Notes: a model not told the origin generated them from the letters alone. A DNA stretch of 64,000 bases from Hydrogenophaga sp. (GCF_025699295.1 NZ_JAILWB010000004.1:62001-126000), one strand, 5' to 3'; shown: positions 35,448 to 45,464, counted from the stretch's first letter. Translations and numbers: made by a program.

Positions 35448-36421
35448 TCATGCCAGCGCCAGCGCCTCCAGGCAGCGCGCGCGGTGCGCCGGACCCTGGT
35501 CGGGCACGAGTTCGCGCGCGGGCAGGCGCAGGCCGTAGTCCAGCCCGAGGCGATCGGCCATCAGCACCCAGGCGGTCAGACGCGAGAGGCGCGCTTCCAG
35601 CCCGCTGTGCCCGCATTGCGCGTGGTCCAGCCAGAGCTGCTGGCGCTGGGTGGAGAGCGCGTCGCGGCTCACCAGTTCGTCGCGCCCGGCGGCAAAGGCC
35701 TGCGCAGCCTTCTTCCACACCACGGCTTTCATGGGGTCGCCACGGCGGTAGCCGCGCACGCCATCGAATTCGCCGGTGCTCTGTACGCGCGCGCTGCCCG
35801 AACTGCCGGCCTGCGGCTCCCCTGGCGGCAGCGGCGGGGGATGGTTTTCCGGCTCCGGGTACACCAGCACGGTGGACGCCGGACGCCACACTGTCCAGAC
35901 ACGGAAGGTGCCGAGAGGAAAGAGCGTGAGCGCGGTCAGCGCGGGCAGCGTGTGCAGGCCGCGCCCGGGCACCGGCCAGCTCACCTGCAACGTCGCGCTG
36001 CCCTGCGCGGGCACGTCGATCCAGGCCAGTGGCGCGTGGGCCAGGTCGGCACCGATCACCCCCATGCCGATGCCGTAGCGGGTGCGTGTTCGTTCGCTGG
36101 AGAGGCGGATGTCCATCGCCACAGCCTGGCCCGCGTGCACCGGCGCGGGCGCGTCCAGGTGCAGGGTGGTGCCGCGCAGGTTGCCGTGGCACACGTGCAT
36201 GCCCACCACCGCGCTGCCCGCCAGCAGGAAAGTCAGCAGGTAGCCCAGGTTGAGCTGGTAGTTGATGCTGGCCACGAGCAGCAGCATCAGCGTGAGCGCC
36301 AGCATCCAGCCCGCGCGCGTGGGCAGGATGTAGACATTGCGCTGGGTCAGCGTGAGGGTGTCGCGGCGCGGCAGCCGGTTGTGCCACCAGGTGCGGATGC
36401 GGGCGCGAACCGGGATGGCGC

Positions 36422-36425
<4 letters not shown>
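35448..36425 (-). CDS. DUF58 domain protein
   Basis: The 325-residue product starts at a GTG that overlaps the stop of the moxR-like gene by 4 bases (GTGA), so translation is coupled. Two N-terminal membrane spans (AGWMLALTLMLLLVASINYQ, LGYLLTFLLAGSAVVGM) lead to a cytoplasmic or periplasmic domain with the DUF58 signature GEFDGVRGYRRGDPMKAVVWKKAA near residue 225. DUF58 proteins are partners of MoxR ATPases, with a probable von Willebrand A-like fold. Confidence 0.92.
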
Positions 36426-37354
<929 letters not shown>

Positions 37355-37368
37355 ACCGTAAAACCGCC

Positions 37369-38322
37369 ATGGGACAGGCCACCGGATATTTCACCCACAA
37401 GGAATGTTGGAGGCACGAGATGGGCGCCGGCCACCCGGAATGCCCCCAGCGGCTCGATGCCATCGAGGACCGGTTGCTCATCAGCGGCCTGGACATCGCA
37501 CTGGAACGCCGCGAGGCCACCGCCGCGGCCATTGCCGATCTCGAACTCGCCCACACCCGCATGCACCTGGCCTCGCTGCGCGGCCTGAGCGAACAGCTGC
37601 GCGAGGACATGGCCGCAGGCGGCCCGGGGCGCGCGCAGGTGGACCCGGACACCTCCATCAACACCCACAGCTGGGACGCGATCCTGATGGCCGCGGGCGC
37701 GGCCATCGACGCCACCGACGCGGTCATGGCCGGCGAGCTGGCCAATGCCTTCTGCGCGGTGCGCCCACCCGGTCACCACGCCACGCGCAACCAGGCCATG
37801 GGCTTCTGCTTTGTCAACAACGTGGCCGTGGCCGCCAGGTACGCGCTGGAACGCCACGGCTTGAAGCGCGTGGCCATCGTCGACTTCGACGTGCACCACG
37901 GCAATGGCACCGAGGACATCGTGGCCGGCGACGAGCGCATCCTCATGTGCAGCTTCTACCAGCACCCGTTCTATCCGTTGTGCGAACACTCCACCGCGAG
38001 CAACCTCGTCAACCTGCCGGTGCCGGCCTACACCAAGGGCATGGACGTCCGGGAGCTGGTCGACATGATGTGGCTGCCCCGGCTGGAGGCGCACAAGCCG
38101 CAGATGATCTTCATCAGTGCGGGTTTCGACGCCCACCGCGAGGACGACATGGCGCAGCTGGGCCTGGTGGAGAACGACTACGCCTGGCTCACCGAGCGCA
38201 TCAAGGAAGTGGCGCAGCGCCACGCGAAAGGCCGCATCGTGAGCTGCCTGGAAGGCGGATACGCGCTCAGCGCGCTGGGGCGCAGTGTGGAGGCACACCT
38301 GCGCGTGCTGGCCGGCGTCTGA
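37369..38322 (+). CDS. Histone deacetylase family protein
   Basis: The ATG at 37369 (MGQATGYFTHKECW) gives 317 residues of the arginase/deacetylase fold. Zinc and catalytic residues are visible in CAVRPPGHHATRNQAMGFC and VDFDVHHGNGTEDI near residue 180, and the later SAGFDAHREDDMAQLGL. Bacterial members deacetylate polyamines, acetoin-related compounds or proteins; which one applies is unclear. It is divergent from the moxR-like gene with almost no space for a normal promoter. Confidence 0.93.
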   Translation: MGQATGYFTHKECWRHEMGAGHPECPQRLDAIEDRLLISGLDIALERREATAAAIADLELAHTRMHLASLRGLSEQLREDMAAGGPGRAQVDPDTSINTHSWDAILMAAGAAIDATDAVMAGELANAFCAVRPPGHHATRNQAMGFCFVNNVAVAARYALERHGLKRVAIVDFDVHHGNGTEDIVAGDERILMCSFYQHPFYPLCEHSTASNLVNLPVPAYTKGMDVRELVDMMWLPRLEAHKPQMIFISAGFDAHREDDMAQLGLVENDYAWLTERIKEVAQRHAKGRIVSCLEGGYALSALGRSVEAHLRVLAGV

Positions 38323-38346
38323 GCCGCAGGCCGCCGGAGTGCGGCC

Positions 38347-38352
38347 GATAAT
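38347..38352 (+). promoter_or_regulatory. -10 element of a probable leaderless transcript
   Basis: GATAAT lies 8 bases before the ATG at 38360 of the enoyl-CoA-hydratase-like gene; no Shine-Dalgarno follows. The alternative ATG at 38351 overlaps this hexamer and is less likely to be used. Confidence 0.5.
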
Positions 38353-38359
38353 GCGCTCC

Positions 38360-39172
38360 ATGACGGATTCCACCCCCACGCCCACCGACCCGATCGACGG
38401 CTCGCTGCTGCTGCAGGCGCGCGATGCGCGCGGTGTGTACACGCTCACGCTGAACACGCCGCGCAGTTTCAACGTGCTGTCCGAGGCCATGCTGACAGCC
38501 CTGCAGGCCGCGCTGGACACCGTCGCGGCCGACCCGCAGGCGCGTCTGGTGGTGATCGCCGCCAGCGGCCGCGCATTCTGCGCCGGGCACGATCTCAAGC
38601 AGATGCGCGCTACGCCCGAACTGGGCTACTACCAGCGGCTGTTCGCGCAGTGCTCGCGCCTGATGCTCGCCATTCGCAAGCTGGAGGTGCCCGTGATCGC
38701 TCGCGTGCAGGGGCTGGCCACGGCCGCGGGTTGCCAGCTGGTGGCGCAGTGCGACCTGGCGGTGGCGAGCGACAACGCCAGCTTCGGCGTCAACGGCATC
38801 GACGTGGGCCTGTTCTGCGCCACACCCGGCGTGGCGCTCTCGCGCAACATCCTGCCCAAGCAGGCCATGGAGATGCTGCTCACCGGTGACTTCATCTCGG
38901 CCGCGGAAGCGCGCGCGCGCGGACTGGTCAACCGCGTTGTGGCACCCGATGCACTCGACGCCGAGGTGGCCGCGCTGGCCGATCGCATCCTGGCCAAGCC
39001 ACGCGAGGCCCTGGCCATGGGCAAGGCGCTGTTCTACCGGCAGCTCGAAACCGGCATCGAGTCGGCCTACCAGCTCGCGGGTCAGACCATGGCCTGCAAC
39101 ATGGTCCACGAGGTGGCGCAGGAGGGCGTGCAGGCCTTCGTCGACAAACGGCCGCCCGCCTGGCGCGCCTGA
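38360..39172 (+). CDS. Enoyl-CoA hydratase/isomerase family protein lacking the usual catalytic acids
   Basis: The ATG at 38360 (MTDSTPTPTDPI) gives 270 residues with the crotonase fold. The two oxyanion-hole segments are present: GRAFCAGHDLKQM near residue 72 and GLATAAGCQLVAQCDLA near 115. The residues that act as the two catalytic glutamates in true hydratases are here Gln (AAGCQLV) and Gly (FGVNGIDVGL), as in the ECHDC3-type branch. It can therefore bind acyl-CoA but is unlikely to be a standard hydratase. It lies between a deacetylase gene and an MscS gene; no pathway partner is adjacent. Confidence 0.88.
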   Translation: MTDSTPTPTDPIDGSLLLQARDARGVYTLTLNTPRSFNVLSEAMLTALQAALDTVAADPQARLVVIAASGRAFCAGHDLKQMRATPELGYYQRLFAQCSRLMLAIRKLEVPVIARVQGLATAAGCQLVAQCDLAVASDNASFGVNGIDVGLFCATPGVALSRNILPKQAMEMLLTGDFISAAEARARGLVNRVVAPDALDAEVAALADRILAKPREALAMGKALFYRQLETGIESAYQLAGQTMACNMVHEVAQEGVQAFVDKRPPAWRA

Positions 39173-39202
39173 CTTTCTTCAACCACCGGTTTGCACCACC
39201 CC

Positions 39203-40534
39203 ATGAGTTCCACCGCCAATCCCAAACCGATCGACGACCTCGGCCTGTGGCTGTCCGGTTTCGCGCAGCCCACCGTGCTGGTCGAACTGGCCGCGCTGGT
39301 GGTCTGCGTCGTGCTGGCCTGGTTCTTCAGCTGGGCCCTGCGCCGCGCGCTGGGCATGCAGGATGAAAAGACTTCGGTGCTGTTCGGCCGGCGCCTGATC
39401 GACGGGGCGCTCTTTCCGCTGGTGCTGCTCACGCTGGGCTACATTGCGCGCGCACTGGTGACCAAGTTCCTGCCGCTGGCGGCCTTCAAGGTCGCCATTC
39501 CGGTGCTGGTCTCGCTGGTGGTGATCCGCGTGGGCGTGAAGGTGCTGCAGGTGGCGTTCGCTACCGCACCCTGGGTGCGCGTGCTCGAGCGCACCATCTC
39601 CTGGGTGGCCTGGCTGGCCATGGTGCTCTGGGTCAGCGGGCTGCTGCCGGTGGTACTGGCCGAGCTCGACGGCATCAACTGGAAAATCGGGGCCACCACG
39701 CTGAGCTTGCGCACGCTGCTCGAAGGCATCATCACCGCGGGTGTGGTGCTCATCCTCTCGCTGTGGGTATCCTCGGCGATCGAGACGCGACTGCTGCGCA
39801 AGGCGGTGGGCGGCGACCTCTCGCTGCGCAAGGCGGTAAGCAATGCGACGCGCGCGCTGCTGATGTTTCTGGGCCTCATCGTCGCGCTGTCCATGGTCGG
39901 TATCGACCTCACCGCGCTGTCGGTGCTCGGCGGCGCCATCGGCGTGGGCATCGGCTTCGGCTTGCAGAAGCTGGCTTCGAACTACGTCAGCGGCTTCGTG
40001 ATCCTGGCCGAGCGCAGCATGCGCATCGGCGACAACGTGCGCGTGGACAACTTCGAGGGGCGCATCACCGACATCAACGCGCGCTACACGGTGATCCGTT
40101 CGACCACGGGCCGCGAGTCCATCGTGCCCAACGAACTGCTGATCATCAACCGGGTGGAGAACCTCTCGCTCGCCGACAACCGCCTGTGGCAGTCGACCGT
40201 GGTCTCGGTGGCCTACGACAGCGACGTGGAGCTGGTGATGCGGCTGCTGACCGAGGCCGTGGCCGAGCACGAGCGCGTGCTCAAGGACCCGGGACCGTCG
40301 GCGGCGCTGTCCAGTTTCGGCGCGGACGGGCTGGAGTTCACGCTCGGCTACTGGATCGCCGACCCGGAGAACGGCACGCTCAACATCCGCTCACTGGTCA
40401 ACCGCAGCATCCTGGCTGCGCTGCGGGCGAACGGTATCGAGATTCCGTACCCGCAGCGCGTGCTGCACATGGTGTCCGCGCCCGCGCTCACACCCGAGCC
40501 TCCAGCGGACTCAGCGGTTCATGAACCCCGGTAG
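39203..40534 (+). CDS. MscS-family mechanosensitive channel
   Basis: The ATG at 39203 (MSSTANPKPIDDLG) gives 443 residues. Five or so membrane spans end in the pore helix VLGGAIGVGIGFGLQKLASNYVSGFVIL near residue 250, the glycine/alanine-rich MscS pore. The cytoplasmic beta-domain follows with RIGDNVRVDNFEGRITDINARYTVI and ESIVPNELLI. It releases solutes on hypo-osmotic shock. Its last 24 bases overlap the 3' end of the convergent dctM gene. Confidence 0.92.
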   Translation: MSSTANPKPIDDLGLWLSGFAQPTVLVELAALVVCVVLAWFFSWALRRALGMQDEKTSVLFGRRLIDGALFPLVLLTLGYIARALVTKFLPLAAFKVAIPVLVSLVVIRVGVKVLQVAFATAPWVRVLERTISWVAWLAMVLWVSGLLPVVLAELDGINWKIGATTLSLRTLLEGIITAGVVLILSLWVSSAIETRLLRKAVGGDLSLRKAVSNATRALLMFLGLIVALSMVGIDLTALSVLGGAIGVGIGFGLQKLASNYVSGFVILAERSMRIGDNVRVDNFEGRITDINARYTVIRSTTGRESIVPNELLIINRVENLSLADNRLWQSTVVSVAYDSDVELVMRLLTEAVAEHERVLKDPGPSAALSSFGADGLEFTLGYWIADPENGTLNIRSLVNRSILAALRANGIEIPYPQRVLHMVSAPALTPEPPADSAVHEPR

Positions 40535-41806
40535 CCACAACGCGATGGCCGGGAAAGCGATCAGGATGCCCAGGCGCACGATGTCGGCCAGCACGAAGGG
40601 CCAGACGCCGCGGTAGATCGAGCCGAGCTTGACCTGGGGCAGCAGCGAGTTGATGACGAACAGGTTCAGCCCCACCGGGGGCGAGATCATGCCGATCTCC
40701 ACGATGGTGACGATCAGGATGCCGAACCACACGGGGTCGAAGCCCAGCCCGGTGATGACGGGGAAAAAGACCGGGATCGTCAGCAGCACGATGGCCAGTT
40801 CTTCCATCACCATGCCCAGCGCCAGGTAGACGCCCATCATCACGACGACGACCATCACCGGGTGCGGGCTGAACTGCAGCACGAAATCGCGCAGGTCGGC
40901 CGGCATGGTGGTGAAGTTGATGAAGTTGGTGAAGATCATCGCGGCGATCAGGATGGTGAACAGCATGGCTGTCGTGCGCGAGCTCTCGACCAGGATGTCC
41001 ACCAGCACGCGCGGCGTGAGCGCTCCGCGAAGCAGCGCGAAGACGAAGGCGCCAGCCGCGCCCACGCCCGCGCCTTCGGTGGCGGTGAACACGCCGCCGT
41101 AGATGCCGCCGATGACCAGGGCGAACAGCACGGCCACGCCCCAGATGCCACGGATGGCGGCCAGGCGCTGGCGCCAGCTGAAGCGCTCGGCCGGCGGGCC
41201 CGCGGCGGGGTCGCGCCAGGTGACGAAGACCACACCCAGGCACAGGCAGGTGATGGCCACCAGACCCGGCAGGATGCCTGCGATGAACAGCTTGCCGATA
41301 TCGGTCTCGGTGATGATGCCGTAGATGACCAGGATGGTGGAGGGCGGGATCAGGATGCCCAGGGTGCCGCCCGAGGCAATGGCACCCGTGGCCAGCGTGT
41401 CCTTGTAGCCGTGCGCCTTCATCTCAGGGTAGGCCACGCGCGCCATGGTTGCCGCCGTGGCGATGGACGAACCGCAGATGGAACCGAAGCCACCCGACGC
41501 AATGATGCTGGCCATGGCCAGGCCGCCCTTGCGGTGACCGACGAAGGCGTTGGCCGCGGTGTACAGCTCCTTGGCCATGCCGGCGCGCGCCACCAGATTG
41601 CCCATGAGAACGAACAACGGGATGACCGAAAGCACGTAGTGAAAGCCGGTCTCGAAGATGACCTGGCTGGTGCTGGCGTAGGCCGGCTGCCAGCCGCGCA
41701 GCAGACCCATGCCGACGATGCCGGCGATGGTCATCGCCACGGCCAGCGGGATGCGCATGAAAGCCATCGCGAAGACGGCCAGGAAACCCAGCACGGCTTC
41801 GATCAT
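40511..41806 (-). CDS. dctM: TRAP transporter large permease DctM
   Basis: The 431-residue product has the standard length and twelve helices of DctM (start MIEAVLGFLAVFAMAFMRIP). Signatures include SGGFGSICGSSIATAATMARVA, ASGGTLGILIPPSTILVIYG and ISPPVGLNLFVIN. It starts 4 bases inside the dctQ gene (ATGA overlap) and is the last gene of the dctPQM operon. Substrate is unknown but will be a carboxylate or related compound. Confidence 0.95.
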   Translation of the reverse strand: MIEAVLGFLAVFAMAFMRIPLAVAMTIAGIVGMGLLRGWQPAYASTSQVIFETGFHYVLSVIPLFVLMGNLVARAGMAKELYTAANAFVGHRKGGLAMASIIASGGFGSICGSSIATAATMARVAYPEMKAHGYKDTLATGAIASGGTLGILIPPSTILVIYGIITETDIGKLFIAGILPGLVAITCLCLGVVFVTWRDPAAGPPAERFSWRQRLAAIRGIWGVAVLFALVIGGIYGGVFTATEGAGVGAAGAFVFALLRGALTPRVLVDILVESSRTTAMLFTILIAAMIFTNFINFTTMPADLRDFVLQFSPHPVMVVVVMMGVYLALGMVMEELAIVLLTIPVFFPVITGLGFDPVWFGILIVTIVEIGMISPPVGLNLFVINSLLPQVKLGSIYRGVWPFVLADIVRLGILIAFPAIALWLPGFMNR

Positions 41807-42321
41807 GAGGGCGCCCTCTCGGCGTTGACGGGCGCGGGATGGTGGGGCGACGGTACCGGCACCGTGATGAAGACGAACAGCAGGTGCACCAGGGCCGTGA
41901 GCAGGAGGAACAGCGCCATCATCCAGGCCACCGGCGCGATCGAGAGCTGCAGGTGCACGGTGATGTCACCGTACTCCATGAAACGTTCGGCGCGCGTGGT
42001 CATGAGGTAGGCCAGGAAGCCGAACACCGCCGCGCACACCAGGTTCACCAGGCGCGCCTGGATAGAGCGCAGCCAGCCGGGTATGAAGGCGTCCAGCGAA
42101 TCGAATACCACGTGTTCGCCGCGCCAGGACACCAGCGGCATGGCGCCGAAGATCACCACCACCATGAGGATTTCGGTGATCTCCAGCCCGCCTGGCACCG
42201 AATGGCTGAAGAAGCGGCGGCCTGTGACATCCACCAGGGTGAGCCACATGATGGAGAAAAGGGCCATGGCCGCCATGAGGCCGGCGGACCAGCGCAGCAT
42301 GCGCTCGAGCAACTTGAGCAT
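41803..42321 (-). CDS. dctQ: TRAP transporter small permease DctQ
   Basis: The start at 42321 (MLKLLERMLRWSAG) gives 172 residues with four membrane helices and the DctQ signatures DVTGRRFFSHSVPGGLEITEILMVVVIF and SWRGEHVVFDSL. It is translated coupled to dctM by an ATGA overlap. A hairpin with a U-tract stands between it and the upstream dctP gene. Confidence 0.93.
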   Translation of the reverse strand: MLKLLERMLRWSAGLMAAMALFSIMWLTLVDVTGRRFFSHSVPGGLEITEILMVVVIFGAMPLVSWRGEHVVFDSLDAFIPGWLRSIQARLVNLVCAAVFGFLAYLMTTRAERFMEYGDITVHLQLSIAPVAWMMALFLLLTALVHLLFVFITVPVPSPHHPAPVNAERAPS

Positions 42322-42340
42322 GGTGGGAAGTCTTGATGTG

Positions 42341-42372
42341 AAAAGGCCGGCGGGCATGTTGCTCCGCCGGCC
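42341..42372 (-). terminator. Partial terminator between dctP and dctQ
   Basis: On the minus strand a perfect 9-base stem (GGCCGGCGG/CCGCCGGCC) with a 10-base loop ends in CTTTT-like TTTT, 30 bases after dctP. A leaky terminator here would give much more binding protein than permease. Confidence 0.7.
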
Positions 42373-42402
42373 GCTGACGGCTGGTGGGATGGGCAGGGTG
42401 CC

Positions 42403-43416
42403 TTATTTCACCTTGGCGATTTCAGCACGGAATTCGGCCAGCACGGCCTTGGGGTTCTTCAGGCCCTTGACCTGGGCGGCCGCAGCCCACTTGGTCTCCA
42501 GGTAGTCCTGCTTGTCGGCGACAGCCTTCACGAACGCCTTGTCGGCCATGACGCGCGCGACGCCCTGGGACTTCTGCAGCTCGCGGCTGGCCGCGTCCAC
42601 CTTGTCCCAGCCTTCGCCGAACATGCGTGCGGCCGTTTCGCCAGAGATCTTGTCCACCACCGCCTTGTCCTGCGCCGACAGGGCGTTGTACTTGCCCTGG
42701 TTCATCATGAAGACGAAGCTGGTGTTGTAGAGGCCACCGGGGAAGGTGGTGGCATGCCTGATCATGCTGAGCTTGAACGAGGCCACCGATTCATCGGGGA
42801 AGAAGGTGCCGTCCATCACACCGGTGGAGAGCAGCTCGAACGACTCGGGCGCCGGCTTGAGCGTGGTGTTCCAGCCCATCGCCTTGGACAGCTCGTTGAT
42901 GTTGCCCCCACCGATGCGAAACTTCAGCGACGCCGCATCCGCCGCCGATGTCACGGGCTGCTTGCTGTTGAAGATGATGCCCGGGCCGTGCGTGAACACC
43001 GCGAGCGCCTTCACGCCACGGTGCTCTCCCAGTGGCGCGAAGTACTTGCTGTAGATGCGCTGGTAGGCCACGGAGGTGGCGGTGGCGTTGTCGCCCAGGA
43101 ACGGGAACTCGGCCACCTGGGTATTGATGAAGCGTCCCGGCGTATAGCCATCCACCGTGTACGAAATGTCGGCCAGGCCGTCGCGCACGGCGTCGAACGT
43201 GCCGGGTGCGGCTGTCACGCCCTTGGGCAGGATGTTGCACTTCATGCGGCCCGCGCTGTCCTTCTCCAGCAGGTCGCACCAGTTCTTCTGGACGGTGCTC
43301 AGCGTGTGCGTGGGTGGCAGCCAGCTGGAGACGGTGAACACGGTCTGGGCCGAGACCGCGCCGGCTGCGAGCACGGTGGTGGACAGGGCAGCGGCGAACA
43401 GGTGGCGAGATTTCAT
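42403..43416 (-). CDS. dctP: TRAP transporter periplasmic binding protein DctP
   Basis: The 337-residue product begins with a Sec signal cleaved near VSAQT (MKSRHLFAAALSTTVLAAG). Ligand-domain signatures are SSWLPPTHTLSTVQKNWCDLLEKD and SAADAASLKFRIGGGN, the latter near the arginine that in this family grips the substrate carboxylate. It delivers the ligand to DctQM. It heads the operon and faces the etfBA operon across a 354-base regulatory gap. Confidence 0.93.
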   Translation of the reverse strand: MKSRHLFAAALSTTVLAAGAVSAQTVFTVSSWLPPTHTLSTVQKNWCDLLEKDSAGRMKCNILPKGVTAAPGTFDAVRDGLADISYTVDGYTPGRFINTQVAEFPFLGDNATATSVAYQRIYSKYFAPLGEHRGVKALAVFTHGPGIIFNSKQPVTSAADAASLKFRIGGGNINELSKAMGWNTTLKPAPESFELLSTGVMDGTFFPDESVASFKLSMIRHATTFPGGLYNTSFVFMMNQGKYNALSAQDKAVVDKISGETAARMFGEGWDKVDAASRELQKSQGVARVMADKAFVKAVADKQDYLETKWAAAAQVKGLKNPKAVLAEFRAEIAKVK

Positions 43417-43444
43417 GCGACAACTCCGGGTAAGGGGGGAATAA

Positions 43445-43456
43445 TTAATATATTAA
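43445..43456. promoter_or_regulatory. AT palindrome upstream of dctP
   Basis: TTAATATATTAA is a perfect 12-base palindrome about 30 bases before the dctP start, in an otherwise GC-rich region. It may be an operator or supply the -10 for dctP. Confidence 0.35.
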
Positions 43457-43523
43457 GTAAAGACACGGTGACTCAATATAAGCAATTACCCGGGAACACC
43501 GTCCCCAGACTTACCCGAATTGC

Positions 43524-43539
43524 CCGACCGATTGGTTGG
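43524..43539. promoter_or_regulatory. TetR-style palindrome, distal site
   Basis: CCGACCGATTGGTTGG is symmetric at 12 of 16 positions (CC-ACC-AT-GGT-GG). It lies about 70 bases before the etfB -10 box and resembles operators of TetR-family regulators of fatty-acid genes. Confidence 0.4.
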
Positions 43540-43608
43540 TTAATGGTCGCTCGGGCGACATTACCGACGGGGCCGTCGATGTGACTTGGGCTTGCAAGGG
43601 CGATCCTC

Positions 43609-43614
43609 TATAAT
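43609..43614 (+). promoter_or_regulatory. Consensus -10 box of the etfBA promoter
   Basis: Perfect TATAAT; TTGGGC sits 17 bases upstream as a weak -35. Transcription would start near 43621, giving a leader of about 150 bases. Confidence 0.6.
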
Positions 43615-43621
43615 TCGAAAT

Positions 43622-43635
43622 AGCACGACCGTTCT
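43622..43635. promoter_or_regulatory. TetR-style operator over the etfBA start site
   Basis: AGCACGACCGTTCT is symmetric at 10 of 14 positions (AG-ACG--CGT-CT) and begins 7 bases after the TATAAT box, so a bound repressor would block transcription. The AACG-CGTT style is common for TetR-family regulators of acyl-CoA metabolism in Burkholderiales (from memory). Confidence 0.5.
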
Positions 43636-43770
43636 TTTTTTTTGTGGCCGCATCCAGCATGACCCGTTCTCCCGCGATGGCGCAGAGTGGGTGCAGGCAT
43701 ACAATCCCCGAGTTGACGTGCACGTCAATTCGTGGCGCCCATTTTTCCAATCATCCAGGAGCAAACCAGC

Positions 43771-44520
43771 ATGAAGGTCATCGTCCCCGTCAAACGCGTG
43801 GTGGATTACAACGTCAAGGTGCGCGTCAAGAGCGACGGCAGTGGCGTGGACATCGCCAACGTGAAGATGAGCATGAACCCGTTTGACGAGATCGCGGTGG
43901 AAGAAGCCGTGCGCCTGAAGGAGAAGGGCGTGGTCACCGAGGTGATTGCGGTCTCCTGCGGCGTCACGCAGTGCCAGGAGACGCTGCGCACGGCCATGGC
44001 CATCGGCGCGGACCGCGCCATCCTGGTCGAGACCAGCGAGGAACTGCAGCCTCTGGCCGTGGCCAAGCTGCTCAAGGCCCTGGTGGACAAGGAACAGCCC
44101 GGCCTGGTGATCCTGGGCAAGCAGGCGATCGACGACGACTGCAACCAGACCGGCCAGATGCTGGCCGCGCTGGCCGGCCTGCCGCAGGCCACGTTTGCAT
44201 CCAAGGTGGAAGTGGCCGACGGCAAAGCCAGCGTCACGCGCGAAGTCGATGGCGGTCTGGAGACCCTGTCGGTCACGCTGCCGGCGGTCATCACCACCGA
44301 CTTGCGTTTGAACGAGCCGCGCTACGTGACGTTGCCCAACATCATGAAGGCCAAGAAGAAGCAGCTCGACACCGTCAAGCCCGAGGACCTGGGCGTGGAC
44401 GTGAGCCCGCGCATCAAGACCCTGAAGGTCGGCGAGCCGCCCAAGCGGGGTGCCGGCATCAAGGTGCCCGACGTGGCCACCCTTGTCGACAAGCTGAAAA
44501 ATGAAGCCAAAGTGATCTGA
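43771..44520 (+). CDS. etfB: Electron transfer flavoprotein beta subunit
   Basis: The ATG at 43771 ([19 protein letters not shown]), 9 bases after AGGAG, gives 249 residues; the 13 extra residues in the track are not conserved. Family signatures are [20 protein letters not shown], the AMP-binding [21 protein letters not shown], and the EtfB motif [22 protein letters not shown] near residue 180-200. With EtfA it carries electrons from acyl-CoA dehydrogenases to ETF-ubiquinone oxidoreductase. etfA follows after 11 bases. Confidence 0.97.
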   Translation: MKVIVPVKRVVDYNVKVRVKSDGSGVDIANVKMSMNPFDEIAVEEAVRLKEKGVVTEVIAVSCGVTQCQETLRTAMAIGADRAILVETSEELQPLAVAKLLKALVDKEQPGLVILGKQAIDDDCNQTGQMLAALAGLPQATFASKVEVADGKASVTREVDGGLETLSVTLPAVITTDLRLNEPRYVTLPNIMKAKKKQLDTVKPEDLGVDVSPRIKTLKVGEPPKRGAGIKVPDVATLVDKLKNEAKVI

Positions 44521-44531
44521 GGACCTGACAC

Positions 44532-45464
44532 ATGACCGCACTCGTTATTGCCGAACACGACAACGCCTCCGTCAAGGGCGCGACCCTCAACACCGTGACC
44601 GCCGCCGCCCAGTGCGGGGGCGAGGTGCACATCCTCATCGCCGGGCACAACGCCGGTGAAGCCGCCAAGGCCGCCGCGCAGATCGCGGGCGTGGCCAAGG
44701 TGATCCACGCCGACGCGCCGGGCTTCGAACACGGCCTGGCCGAGAACGTGGCCGCGCAGGTGCTGGCCATCGCCGCCAACTACAGCCACATCCTGTTCCC
44801 CGCCACCGCCAGCGGCAAGAACATCGCCCCCCGCGTGGCCGCCACGCTGGACGTGGGCCAGGTCAGCGACATCACCAAGGTGATCAGCGCCGACACCTTC
44901 GAGCGCCCGATCTACGCCGGCAACGCCATCGCCACGGTGCAGGCGCTGGACGAGAAGAAGGTCATCACCGTGCGTACCACCGGCTTCGACCCGGCGGCGG
45001 CCACCGGTGGCAGCGCCGCGGTGGAAACCGCCACGGCCGCGGCCGACGAGGGCAAGAGCACGTTCGTGGGCAGCGAGATCGCCAAGAGCGACCGCCCCGA
45101 GCTGACGGCGGCCAAGATCATCGTCTCGGGCGGCCGGGCGCTGGGCAGCGCCGAGAAGTTCAACGACGTCATGACGCCGCTGGCCGACAAGCTCGGCGCC
45201 GCGCTGGGTGCCAGCCGTGCCGCGGTGGACGCGGGCTACGCGCCCAACGACTGGCAGGTGGGCCAGACCGGCAAGATCGTCGCGCCCCAGCTCTACATTG
45301 CCGCGGGCATCTCGGGCGCGATCCAGCACCTGGCCGGCATGAAGGACTCCAAGGTGATCGTGGCGATCAACAAGGACCCCGAGGCCCCGATCTTCTCGGT
45401 GGCCGACTACGGCCTGGAGGCCGATCTGTTCGAGGCCGTGCCCGAGCTGATCAAGGCGCTCTGA
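44532..45464 (+). CDS. etfA: Electron transfer flavoprotein alpha subunit
   Basis: The 310-residue product has the N-terminal ETF domain and the C-terminal FAD-binding domain with [28 protein letters not shown] and [20 protein letters not shown] near residues 245-295. It forms a heterodimer with EtfB in the cytoplasm. The hairpin after it separates the pair from the acyl-CoA dehydrogenase gene. Confidence 0.97.
   Translation: MTALVIAEHDNASVKGATLNTVTAAAQCGGEVHILIAGHNAGEAAKAAAQIAGVAKVIHADAPGFEHGLAENVAAQVLAIAANYSHILFPATASGKNIAPRVAATLDVGQVSDITKVISADTFERPIYAGNAIATVQALDEKKVITVRTTGFDPAAATGGSAAVETATAAADEGKSTFVGSEIAKSDRPELTAAKIIVSGGRALGSAEKFNDVMTPLADKLGAALGASRAAVDAGYAPNDWQVGQTGKIVAPQLYIAAGISGAIQHLAGMKDSKVIVAINKDPEAPIFSVADYGLEADLFEAVPELIKAL

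Larger units (their letters stand above)
43417..43770. other. 354-base regulatory gap between divergent dctP and etfBA operons
   Basis: This is the only gene-free stretch over 300 bases. From left to right it holds an AT-rich palindrome near dctP, a TetR-style palindrome, an imperfect hairpin (TAATGGTCGC/GCGACATTA), a TATAAT -10 box with a second operator over its start site, a run of nine T, a second -10-like TACAAT at 43700-43705, and the etfB Shine-Dalgarno AGGAG at 43757-43761. No open reading frame with coding character was seen. Confidence 0.7.

Noticed and set aside
43641-43660. Poly-T run as a terminator of a small RNA before etfB
   Set aside because: The nine T follow no GC-rich stem of their own; the nearest hairpin is about 70 bases upstream, so no intrinsic terminator is formed.
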